From contig JANRIQ010000014.1 in assembly GCA_033764775.1 (NCBI GenBank), positions 28,948-92,947 on the forward strand: DNA of 64,000 nt, in the 5' to 3' direction. Below the pieces are notes generated by a model. The model was not told where the DNA came from. It did no database searches and was given only the letters and a program-made list of their open reading frames with translations. The translations under genes were made by a program, and so were the position numbers. Shown here piece by piece: positions 53,497-62,900 of the stretch (its first letter is position 1; the number at the start of each line of letters is the position of its first letter). Source of the DNA: JAWXCE01 sp033764775. GTDB lineage: Bacteria; Pseudomonadota; Alphaproteobacteria; Rhizobiales; Rhodomicrobiaceae.

Positions 53497-54474
53497 TCAG
53501 GCTCTGGCTTCGTCAGTCCGCCGATAGGTAAGGCGCTTTCCTTCGATGCCCTTCACCGCCTTTTCAAAGCGGCTCTGATCGTCAACACCGAGCGCGATGC
53601 GGTTGTTATAGCGGAAGTCGAATTCGACAAGATAACGGCCGAGGTGCTGTTCGCTGACGTGGTGGAACACGCCGGTAATGCCGCGCTTGAGGATTGAGAA
53701 GTAGCCTTCCACGCTGTTTGTATGCACATAGCCGCCGAGGCGAACATACTCATCTTGGCTGTGGTTGACGGAGAGGTGGTTCGCGAAGCCCTTGCGGATG
53801 CCCTTGGCGCGATACACCGTGCTCTCGTCCGTCATGAGAACGGATTTGGCGTTGATATGCGCTGTAAGGATAGGGCGCAGGTTTGACGCCGTGACCGCGG
53901 GAACATGGAAGCTACGGACGCGGCCCTCACGCTCGACAAGGCTTACGACGGCCTGCTTTTGCGGTTCCGGCTTGCCGCGCTTTGCGTTTTTCGCCTTGCC
54001 GCCGACATAGGTTTCGTCAACTTCAACGGCTTCATTTTGACCGCCCATATCGCCGCCGGTCACGCCGGTTTCCTTCATGCCTTCGCGGATGCGATGAGCC
54101 ATGAACCAAGCCGATTTGTAGGTGACGCCCAGCATGCGGTGAAGCTGGTGTGCGGAGATGCCTTTTTTCGAGCTGGTGATGAGGTGCGTCGCCAGAAGCC
54201 ACTTATGCAGCGGGATATGCGAGCGCTCGTACAGCGTGCCGACAGCAACGGTGAACTTCCCACGGCACGCGCTGCAATGGTACCAGCCCTTGGTGGGTTT
54301 CGGTTGGGGGTTCTTCTTTGACGGCTTGCTCATCATCGCTTCGGGCGGGAGCGGTTTGACGTTTTCGCGCTGGTTGCAATGCGGACAAACGGCGCCGTCT
54401 GGCCAGCGGGAGCTTTCCAGAAAATCGCGGGCCTTGTCTTCGTCAGTGAACGCCGGATTTGTGAGGTTGCACAT
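53497..54474 (-). CDS. IS1595-family (ISXO2-like) transposase
   Basis: The N-terminal zinc ribbon has CPHC and CSAC pairs. The ISXO2-like DDE/N domain has VDETYVGGK, TDESTVYR and HTNSVEGYFSILKRGI, with the last motif supplying the catalytic Asn/Glu positions. Length is 325 residues from ATG 54474. It has intact motifs and lies within perfect inverted repeats, so the element could be active. A dyad (ATCCCC/GGGGAT, 54481-54508) overlaps its promoter region. Confidence 0.93.
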   Translation of the reverse strand: MCNLTNPAFTDEDKARDFLESSRWPDGAVCPHCNQRENVKPLPPEAMMSKPSKKNPQPKPTKGWYHCSACRGKFTVAVGTLYERSHIPLHKWLLATHLITSSKKGISAHQLHRMLGVTYKSAWFMAHRIREGMKETGVTGGDMGGQNEAVEVDETYVGGKAKNAKRGKPEPQKQAVVSLVEREGRVRSFHVPAVTASNLRPILTAHINAKSVLMTDESTVYRAKGIRKGFANHLSVNHSQDEYVRLGGYVHTNSVEGYFSILKRGITGVFHHVSEQHLGRYLVEFDFRYNNRIALGVDDQSRFEKAVKGIEGKRLTYRRTDEARA

Positions 54475-54546
54475 GATCTTATCCCCTTCTGATACCAATA
54501 TAGGGGATTATATGTGTTCAGTCAAGTATATAATTCCCGAATTTTC

Positions 54547-54964
54547 GCTACTATCGGAGGTGATCGCCACCGAGTGTGGCCTAGAAGTCGGGAATATCTT
54601 TTACTTCGCTGCCTCCATGCATAGCTTGCAACGCGATGAAAAGGTCTTACAGGAGGCGCTTACACTCCCGGCACCGCCTAGCGTCAAAATGCCAATAATG
54701 CCAAAAATCCCTACTCCTTTATCGGAGATCCGTATCTTGACGATCTTAGAAGCGCAAATGCGCCATGAGTCGTCTTCGATAACTGGTTTTCGAATGAGAG
54801 AGTGGATTCGGCGTTGCAAGTCGGAACTTGATCCGTATTGGGCACAGTTTGGTATCTTGTTGCTCACGGCAGTCGCGCGCAAAAACAATGCCTTCCAAGA
54901 CTACACAGAAGCGTGCAAGGAGCTCAATAGTTACTTTAAAGATTTCATGCCCGTCAGCGTATGA
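54547..54964 (+). pseudogene. Thymidylate-synthase-like gene, 3' part
   Basis: After the right target duplication the frame continues LLSEVIATECGLEVGNIFYFAASMHSL, matching the helix and the HxY-like nucleotide-binding region of thymidylate synthases. About 100 further residues follow that are not family-typical. Joined to 51026-51753 it gives 381 codons (330 from the later start). The upstream part of the longer frame visible here (from 54158) is antisense to the transposase and not real. Confidence 0.75.
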
Positions 54965-55096
54965 GTCTCCAACGCTCAAAATGGTATGATTAATCTTTTG
55001 TCGACAATCGTCACAAACGGGTTTTAGCCTGTTGCGATTCTTGCGATGACGAGCCACCCTGAGATCGCGATTCGCTTCGCTCGAAACGGGGGGATA

Positions 55097-55555
55097 ATGA
55101 AAATCTATATTTCAGGTGCTTTACACGCATCGCGCAACTTGGCGGCTGCTCGCGCCCTGTATGAGGCAACTGCCTTCCATATCGAGGAACTCGGGCATGA
55201 GGCCTATCTGCCGCATCTAAAGACTGATCCCGTTAATAATGTTGACGTAAGTCCTCAGGTTGTTTACGGGCAAGATAAAAGAGAGATTCTTTCGTCGGAT
55301 TTGATCGTAGCATTCTTGAATGAACCATCATTTGGGGTGGGAGCCGAACTTGTTTTAGCGTCTCAAAGACAGATCCCGATGCTTGCTTTAAATGATCACA
55401 AGCTGACAGTTTCACGATTTCTTGTCGGCCATCTCTTGGCGACGGGAGCGGTAATACGCACTTATGAAACTTTAGAAAGTATTAAACAGCACGTGTCAAT
55501 TTTTGTTAAGAACCGCGAGGCGCATTCCGGCCGGTTAAATAGGATCGCCCTGTAG
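55097..55555 (+). CDS. Nucleoside 2-deoxyribosyltransferase-like protein
   Basis: The 152-residue protein opens with KIYISGALHASRNLAAARALY and includes SSDLIVAFLNEPSFGVGAELVLASQRQIPMLAL. There the glutamate of GVGAEL is the expected nucleophile of the deoxyribosyltransferase / N-glycosidase fold. Such enzymes exchange or release bases from deoxynucleosides or nucleotides. Start at 55097 follows a G-rich ribosome site. Its place beside thymidylate-synthase-like and kinase genes suggests a shared nucleotide pathway. Confidence 0.78.
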   Translation: MKIYISGALHASRNLAAARALYEATAFHIEELGHEAYLPHLKTDPVNNVDVSPQVVYGQDKREILSSDLIVAFLNEPSFGVGAELVLASQRQIPMLALNDHKLTVSRFLVGHLLATGAVIRTYETLESIKQHVSIFVKNREAHSGRLNRIAL

Positions 55556-56137
55556 CGATGCCTGTTGGATTATTTCATCAACCAGTTTGGCCCGCCTGGT
55601 AAGAGAGCCTGCTATCTCGATTACGGGTGTGTAGAATTCACGGTATAGTTGGTTAATGACATGATCAACAGTCATCTGAAAATTTTTATTAAGTTCCCTT
55701 ACTCCATCCTCTTGAATCTGGAACTCGATAGGTACTTTAAATATCAGGGAGTATGACGGTAAATGGGTCGCAACGGCCCGTTTGATCACTTTGTATTCAG
55801 GAGTATGGGTTAAATCTGGGAATAGTAATATTGAGTATGCAATATGATCTACGAGTGTTCTGTCTGTAATTATGAGACCTTCTGAAGGCTTTGCTGCTGA
55901 TTCGGCTACACACTGGCAGAAGAGAAGAAGGATTTGTCGAACCAAGCTATTACTGCCAGCGCGAAAAAAAGTAGGATCCTGAAGATATTCAACTATATCG
56001 CGTGGAACTTCGGGACAGATTTTATACGTTGCTCTCATGCCTAAAAGCTCATTACACAAAGTACTTTTTCCCGTACTATGGGAACCTGAAATTCCAACTT
56101 TTACGCCCAACTCTCCTAAAAACAAATTATAATCCAT
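55535..56137 (-). CDS. AAA_28-type P-loop nucleoside/nucleotide kinase-like protein
   Basis: The Walker A motif GISGSHSTGKSTL is close to the N-terminus (start ATG 56137, 200 residues). An upstream TTG at 56203 would extend it. Motifs CPEVPRDIVEYL, ITDRTLVDHIAYSILL and LIFKVPIEFQIQEDGVRE match the AAA_28/NadR-like kinase group. It converges on the deoxyribosyltransferase-like gene with a 21-base overlap. The low GC matches the cargo block. Confidence 0.8.
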   Translation of the reverse strand: MDYNLFLGELGVKVGISGSHSTGKSTLCNELLGMRATYKICPEVPRDIVEYLQDPTFFRAGSNSLVRQILLLFCQCVAESAAKPSEGLIITDRTLVDHIAYSILLFPDLTHTPEYKVIKRAVATHLPSYSLIFKVPIEFQIQEDGVRELNKNFQMTVDHVINQLYREFYTPVIEIAGSLTRRAKLVDEIIQQASLQGDPI

Positions 56138-56604
56138 TAGTGCTGAAGCTTGGGGAACCGATTGATTTAACCTCTGCAGAATTAGACTAACAGCCGTCGG
56201 CAACAGTTTTAAGTACGACCAAGATCTTTATACGGCGGGGTAATATGCCAACCCTCTGTACGGTATAGGGTCAGAGTTCCAAATGACTGAGCTTTGCGAC
56301 ACAGGACTTATAATCAGGGCTTTTAGCAACTGTAGCCGTCTATATACGGACGGTCAAGGAAAAATTCGAAGCAAACTTCGAGTTTCCCTTAGATCGATAT
56401 GCGCCAGCTGACCGAGTTATTGTGTTGCTGGTGCCGCAGCGTCAAATGATTCATCAAACGACCGTGATCCGAATATTTGCTTGCAGTTGATATTAATTCG
56501 CCGCCACTAAAAATAGTGCTCGGCACTGCCACCCACCGTGAACGGTCGGACGCCAATTTGAAGTGTACCCTAACGCTACACCAGCTTCGCCTTCTGAAAC
56601 TGTG
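56138..56604. other. Gene-free AT-richer stretch
   Basis: No frame over about 60 codons with credible content, no RNA gene and no obvious repeat was found between the kinase-like gene and the serine recombinase. It may hold the promoter for the kinase-like gene. Confidence 0.4.
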
Positions 56605-57258
56605 TTACTGAACTTCTTGTTGGGCTTTCCTGACAGTCGTTACGCCGGGACTAAGAGCTTCTGACGTAGCGGCGGCAGCGTCCGCGTCTCCGGCCCGTCC
56701 GACTCGCTTCAGTGTTTCAAGTAGCGTGGTGCGAGCTATCTTGAATGTTCGGCACACAGCCGCCTTGCTAGCCCCGGCCTTGAGAGCGAGGACTATCTGG
56801 TCGATGGTCTCCGCGTTGAGAGCATAAGGCCGGCCGCCGCGCTTGCCCCGGCGCCGGGCAGCCTCCAGCCCGGCCTTGACCCGCTCCACCGTCAACGCGC
56901 GCTCGAACTGCGCCAGCGCTCCGAAAATGCTGAACAGCAGTTCACCCTGGGGCGTTGTGGTGTCCATGTTTTCGGTGAGCGAGCGGAAGCCGACGCGGCG
57001 GTCACGTAGTGCGGTGACGATGTTGAGCAGGTGCGGGAGGGACCGTCCGAGCCGGTCAAGCTTCCACACGATCAGCGCGTCGCCGGGTTTAAGAAACTCC
57101 AAACAGTCCTTGAGGCCAGCGCGGTCCTCGCGTGCACCGCTTGCCCGATCCTCGAACAGATGGCGCTCATCAACTCCGGCGGCGATGAGGGCGTCGCGCT
57201 GCAGACCGGTCGTTTGCCGGTCGCCGTCGGTCGAGACCCGCATATAGCCGATCAGCAT
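56605..57258 (-). CDS. Serine recombinase (resolvase/invertase)
   Basis: The catalytic serine lies in GYMRVSTDGDRQT (Ser9). KLDRLGRS, GELLFSIFGALAQFERAL and a C-terminal helix-turn-helix (KAGASKAAVCRTFKIARTTLLETLKRV) complete a resolvase of 217 residues. Such enzymes resolve cointegrates or multimers. A candidate cognate site is at 57262-57317. No Tn3-type transposase gene or terminal repeats were found nearby. Confidence 0.93.
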   Translation of the reverse strand: MLIGYMRVSTDGDRQTTGLQRDALIAAGVDERHLFEDRASGAREDRAGLKDCLEFLKPGDALIVWKLDRLGRSLPHLLNIVTALRDRRVGFRSLTENMDTTTPQGELLFSIFGALAQFERALTVERVKAGLEAARRRGKRGGRPYALNAETIDQIVLALKAGASKAAVCRTFKIARTTLLETLKRVGRAGDADAAAATSEALSPGVTTVRKAQQEVQ

Positions 57259-57261
57259 GAC

Positions 57262-57317
57262 CGAAAACCCTCCCCTTCGCGTTTCTGGACGCTAGCACAT
57301 TCGGACAGGGTTTTTCG
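57262..57317. promoter_or_regulatory. Candidate recombination site upstream of the resolvase
   Basis: CGAAAACCCT (57262-57271) and AGGGTTTTTCG (57307-57317) form an imperfect inverted pair 35 bases apart, immediately before the resolvase start. This is the usual place of res subsites. Confidence 0.4.
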
Positions 57318-57408
57318 CATGGAAAGGCGTGGCGGAGATGGGATGAACGCCTATTCCCGCGCCACCCCTCCAACAAACATGTGTTTTCCGCACAGGCGCC
57401 TCGAGGCT

Positions 57409-59546
57409 TTACCGCCGCGTCAACTCGCGCATCTTCTGCATCAACTCCTCCGTCGCGTGCCGCGCGTCCGATCGGCCCCAGACCACCCGCGGCTTGATGA
57501 TAATGACGAGCTCCGACCGCTCTGCTGATTTGTCATGCGTCTTGAACAGATCACCGACCCCGGGCATTCGCGATAGGAGCGGCACCGCGGTGTTGTTCGA
57601 CGACTTCGTTTCACGGATAAGTCCACCAAGCACAACAGCTTCCCCGCTTTGAATGGCGATGGAGGAGGTGATCTTGCGTTGTTGAATTGTGGGCGACGAT
57701 GCGCCATCGACGCTCTGGGCGGCGACGTTGCTCACCTCCTGGTTCACGTCCATGGAGATCAGCCCGCCGGCGTTCACCTGCGGCGTCACTTTCAAGATGA
57801 CGCCGGTGTCGTAGTAGCGCACCGTCTGAATAACAGGGGCGTCAGGCGCCGAGACGCTTTGCGAGGTGCTGGTGATAATGGGGATTTGATCGCCGATCTG
57901 CAGCGTCGCCGTTTTGTTGTCTCGCACCATCACCTTGGGCGAGGAGACAATTTTGACGTCGGTGACATCGGACATGGCGTTGAGGACCACATCGACATCC
58001 GCCGCGTTGAAGAAGTAGGAAAACCCGGGAAACTTCGACAGAATGTTGCCGGTGTCGATGGCGCTGAAGGTGTATTTCGAGTTGCGCTGCTTGAAAAACC
58101 ACTCGATGCCGACCTTGAGGTTATCGCCGAGCTTCACTTCGGCGATGGTGACCTCGATCATTACGAGCGGCGGCACCAGGTCGAGTTTATCGACCGCCGC
58201 CAAAATGGTTTTATAGTCTTTCGCGGTTGCCCGGATCAGCAAGGAGTTGTTGTCCTCGTCGGCGACGATGCGCGCCTCGGAGGTCAGGCGGCCGCTTGCG
58301 CCGGGAGTTTTAGCCAAGGTAACACCAGCGTCCTCGCTGCGAAGTTCGACCTCGGCCTCGCCGGGCGGCACGCGGGATCGCCGCTCGTCTCCGGGAGGGC
58401 GGCTGCCGCCATCGCCGCTCAAAAACAGCGTGTTTAGAAGCCCCGCCAAGTCCTGGGCTTTTCTGTTTTTGACGTGGTAAACGAACAGCTTGGCCTCACT
58501 TTCGTTCTCGCCCTGATCGAGGCGCGTCACCCAGTCTTTGACCAGCGACAACAGCTCGGCGCGCGGCGCAATCACTAACAGGGCGTTCAGGCGATCGAGG
58601 CCGACCAGCTGCGGCTCGACCGCGCCGGTCTGGGCAATGTGCGCCTTCAGAACGTCCTTGAGCTCAGGCAGAAGGTCGGCAAGCCTCGCCTTTTTGAGCT
58701 TAAGAAGAGCAAAGGACATGCCTTGCATCTGATCGACGTCGAACATGTCGATGGTTTCAAGCATGGTTTTCATGTCCGGCGCCGTGCCGCCAAGGATCAG
58801 GAAGTTTCGTGCGTCGTCGACGCGCAGGATGCTCTTTTCAGGCGCGAGTGGCTCCAGGATCCGGGCCATCTGCGAGGGGGAGACGTGAGAAAGGGGCGCG
58901 ACCATCACTCCATACCCGCTTGGGACCGCCTCACGCCCCCTTGCTATGGCGATCGAACTGGCGCCGCTTTTGGCCTTGCTGGCGGGCACGATGCGGTACA
59001 GATCCTGGTCTTTGATGAGCACAAGGCCGGCTGCGGCGAGCGAGGTCTCAAGCGTCGGCAGCAGGCCTAGTCTCGATAGCGGTCGGCTGGTGCGAAGCGT
59101 CAAACGCTGATTGATAGCTGCGTCAACCACAAAGTTCACTCGCAATGCGTCGCCGAGAACGGCTTGCGCAATTTCTCGAACGTCCGCGTCGGAAAAGTTG
59201 AGGACGACGTCGCCGTCCTTGACGACTTCCATTGGTTTGCCGCTTTGCGTGGACCGATGAATTGTCCAGTGCCCCAGGCGACCTCCTCAGCGTGCGCCGC
59301 AGCCGCGCCAGGAGCGGCCGCCTCTGCGGAGCTGTCAACCCGGCGTTTCGTTGCATATGCGGGCTCCTCGTCACGCCCTGAGGCGACTGAGCGCTCCGGA
59401 GGCAAGCCGGCTGCAAGACTGTCAGACGGCCCTGAGCCAATTGTGCTCCCGCAAGCCGCCAAAAGAACTGCGATCCACAAGGCGCAGATGTGTCTTACGA
59501 AGCGAAACAGGCCGCCGTTTCCAAAACGCAACACAAGCGATCTCAT
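57409..59546 (-). CDS. gspD: Type II secretion secretin GspD, apparent frameshift near 59,240
   Basis: From ATG 59232 to the stop the frame contains N-domains (residues 1-290) and the full secretin domain, with VPPLVMIEVTIAEVKLGDNL, VSSPKVMVRDNKTATLQIGDQIPI, TGVILKVTPQVN and SGEAVVLGGLI. The expected N-terminus (signal with lipobox LLAACGS, starting near 59546) is in another frame that ends in GTGQFIGPRKA. The join to GKPMEVVKDG needs one extra base near 59240-59250. So the gene is either disrupted or contains a sequencing error. Secretins form the outer-membrane channel. No other gsp genes are in the window. Confidence 0.88.
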
Positions 59547-59900
59547 CCCGTTCGGCGTCGCCGTTCCACGCCACAATGGTTAACAAGCGTGCCTTAGCGC
59601 GGCAAGTCAAGCCATGAATCGCACTCCTCAAGCTGATCAAACAGATACAGTTGCAGGTTCGACGATGCTATGAGCAAAGCTTATCTCGACCGCGCCAAAG
59701 TGACGGACGCAAGGCAGTAATGCGCGTGATCGCCTTGATGCCTTCGCGTCTTGACTTCCTAAAATTTAAATGGTTTCGTCTAGGAATTCTGCTTCTCAAG
59801 AAATAAAAAGCATATCTTAGCCAAACTCACCTCGATAGCGCGGCTCGCGCGCGACAAAACCTGATAAAACTGCTGTAAGTCACGGATTTACGGAGGCGTT
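59547..59900. other. Divergent intergenic region between gspD and the Rhs-like gene
   Basis: No coding frame was recognised in this AT-richer 350-base stretch. It should hold both promoters. No hairpin terminator or known operator is apparent. Confidence 0.4.
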
Positions 59901-62900
59901 ATGGTTGCGCGTTGTTTTGTGCTGCGTATCTCCGTGTTCTGTTTACTTGCTGCGACGGGTCTTGTCGCCGGCCTCAACGGCGCAGCCGCAATCGATAAAA
60001 ATCAACGCTTTGGCGGCACGGGCTACAATCTGCCTGCATCGGACATCGTCGGCGCAACGGCGGGCGAGTTCGGCATCACCCCCGGCGGCATGGCGAGCTA
60101 CGCTGTCCCGATCACCGTGCCGGTCGGCACCACGGGCGTGCAACCCAAGCTGACGCTGCAGTTCTCGTCCAGCGGCGCCAAAGGCGTCATGGGTTATGGC
60201 AGCTCATCGGCGGCATCAGCTACATCACCCGCTGCCCTAAGGATATGTATCACGACGGGACAATCACCGCCGTCGACTACACGGCGAATGACCGGTTTTG
60301 CCTGAATGGTCAGCGGCTTGTTGCGGTCAGCGGGACATATGGAGCAAACGGCACCGAATATCGAACCAGTTTTGAGGAGTTTTCTAAAATTGTTTCGACT
60401 GGGTCCGCCGGAACCGGCCCGGCGAAATTTACGGTCTACAAGAAGTCCGGGGAAATCATCGAGTACGGCGGTCCTGCACTAGATGAGAATGAGGACAGCG
60501 CCTCCTCCCGCATCAAACGGAAAGTGGAAAACGGCACCGACGCAGAGGTGCGCGTCTGGGCGATGAACAAATTGTCCGATACTGTTGGAAACTACATCAG
60601 TTTTAAATACTTTCATCATACAAATAGCGGTGATTTTGGCATTTTGCGTATCGACTATACTGGCAATACAAGCGCCAACATAACACCCTATAACTCTATC
60701 GACTTCATTTATGCAGACGCGCCGCGCAAAATCATCAGCTACGCTCATGGCGAGAGATATGAGCAGGCCAAGCGTCTGACGAACGTCAAGGTCTTCGCCG
60801 GGACGACGCTGTTCCGCGACTACCGTCTCGCCTACCGCTCCGACTTCCAACTCGACACGCTAACTGAATGCGCGACCGAGAGCGTGTGTTTCGCGCCGAC
60901 GAGTTTTGCGTGGAAGTATGATGAAAACCTGACGCCCACGCCCGCTCAGCTTTTCGGGACCTCCTACCTGACGGCGGGGGTTGATTCCATATATACGGGG
61001 TACAGCGTTGTTTCATCAGGGGACTTTAACAGCGACGGCCGCACCGACCTTTACTTCATGAAAGTCGACGACTCGGGACGTAAAGGCGCCTCGGGCACGG
61101 ACAAGGTGTGGCTTGGAAAAGAGGACGGAAAATTTACTGAGGTCGATCTGCTCGCCTCAGGAACAGCGCCGGAGGGCTACCGCATTGGAACATCCGGAGA
61201 TTTCAACGGCGATGGGCTCACCGATCTGTATTTGTTCCGGTCGGATCAAAAAGCCCGGAAGGCGGCGACGACGGACGTCGATCAAGTTTGGCTCGCCAAA
61301 ACCAACGGGTGTCCCACGCAAGCGCCCCAGATCTGTTTCGAGCGCCTGAACATGCCCGCAAGCGGCGCAGCGAATGGCTCTCTTCCTACCGAGTACAAGA
61401 TCGCGGCCACCGCTGAGTTCAACGGCGACGGGCGTTCTGACCTATACATTTTCAAGGTAAATGATGCAGGCAAGTCGACGGGCAACGCTTTGGACTACAT
61501 CATGCTATCGTCCGGGACCGGAGGCTTTAATCGAGCCGAACCCACCAGCGGTGGCATCACCGGCGCGGCCTATGACGGCTACGATATCGTTTCATCCGGC
61601 GAGTTCAACGGCGACGGCCTCACGGACTTCTATTTGATGCGCGTGGATGCTCAAGGGCGCAAAAACAGCTCGTCACAAGACTATGCATGGTTTTCGACCA
61701 ATTCGGGCGGCTTTACCGAGGTGCCGTTAGGCGCAAATTTTGTTGAGGGCGCGTCAAGCGGCACGGGGTCGACGCCTCAAAGTTTTAAGATTGCGTCTTC
61801 CGGGGATTTCAACGGAGACGGATTTACCGATCTCTACTTATTTAAAGCCGATGACTACGGGCGTTCGAATGGCAACGGCACGGATTACATCCGGTTTTCC
61901 AAAGGCAACGGCACTTTCGACATCCTTCGGCTTCAGCCGGACACCGGCGTTGATGAGCAGGGCATCACGGGGATGGCCTACGACGCCTACAACATTGTTT
62001 CGTCGGGGGACTATAACAGCGACGGCTTGACCGATCTTTACGTGATGCGGTCGGACACCAAAAGCCGCAAGGCGAATAATAGCGCTGATGTTATTTGGTT
62101 CTCAAAGGGCGATGGGCAGTTCACCCCGGTTCTCTTACCTGTCAACAACGTTGTTGACAGGGATGAACAGGCACCTGACCCGGAAGTCGATATTCAGTCC
62201 GCTCCTATCGGCTATCGCGTTGCGATCAGCGGTGACATTAACGGCGATGGCCTGACCGACCTTTATCTTTTGAAAACTGATGACTTTGGCAAATCCAACG
62301 GCAATCCATACGACTATGTGTTTGTCGGCGCGGGGCAAGGTAATCAAAAAGAACTTATTCTGGCGGTGACGAACGGCCTCGGCAACAAGGCGGAAGTCGA
62401 GTACAAACCGCTGACCGACTCAGCCGTGTACACAAAAGGTGCGGGCGCGGTTTACCCGGTCGCGGACGTGGCTGGCGCTTCCTACGTCATTTCCAAGGTC
62501 AAGGCCGACAACGGCATTGGCGGGCAAAACACCCAGACCTACACTTATGAAGGCCTTCGGACGCACCAAGGCGGCATCGGCAACCTTGGCTTCGCAAAAA
62601 TGACCGCGCTCGACGACGCGACCGGCATCGTCTCGGAATCGTATTACAGTCAGGATCACGCGGCGCGAACGCATGGTCTGTTGACGCGCTCGAAAACCAT
62701 CGCGCCGGGCAACATCGTCCTTGAAGACAAGCAAGTCACCTGGGTCGCGCAAACGTTGTCGGCGCTCGACAATGCGCCGCGGTACTTCCGCAAGTCGACG
62801 TTGTCGGTGACGCAGAAGCGTGATTTGAACAACGCTGACCTCGGCGAAGTCCGAGAAGAGTTTACCTACGACTGCCCTGCCAATCCGTCATTGACCAATT

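Larger units (their letters stand above)
51754..54538. mobile_element. IS1595-family element with four passenger genes
   Basis: The left end begins GGGAATTATATACTTGACTG and the right end is its exact reverse complement over 24 bases (51754-51777 and 54515-54538). An 8-base duplication GAATTTTC flanks it (51746-51753 and 54539-54546), as IS1595-family transposition produces. The 2785-base unit carries an ISXO2-like transposase (minus) plus DUF3800, a 50-residue basic protein, a YegP-like protein and a 70-residue protein. Some IS1595 subgroups are known to carry passenger genes. Removing one duplication copy plus the element restores the thymidylate-synthase-like frame. Confidence 0.92.
40515..57317. 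mobile_element. Integrated plasmid-like element (right end not found)
   Basis: The left edge is the tRNA-Lys att fragment. Inside lie a tyrosine integrase, an iteron origin, a hipBA pair, a repA-RHH-parA operon, small hypothetical genes with methyltransferases, a low-GC cargo block and a serine recombinase. Together these describe a plasmid that can integrate, or an integrative element with its own replicon. No relaxase or type IV secretion genes are in the window. The end coordinate is only the last clearly mobile feature, and the element may continue to or past 64,000. Confidence 0.65.

Noticed and set aside
54158..54546. The 5' part of a 268-codon plus-strand frame read as one protein
   Set aside because: This part is antisense to the IS1595-family transposase and crosses the right inverted repeat. 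Only the part after the target duplication is genuine coding sequence, the 3' end of the interrupted thymidylate-synthase-like gene.
59230..59255. Programmed ribosomal frameshift in gspD
   Set aside because: There is no slippery heptamer or following pseudoknot-like stem. A simple base loss or sequencing error is more economical.
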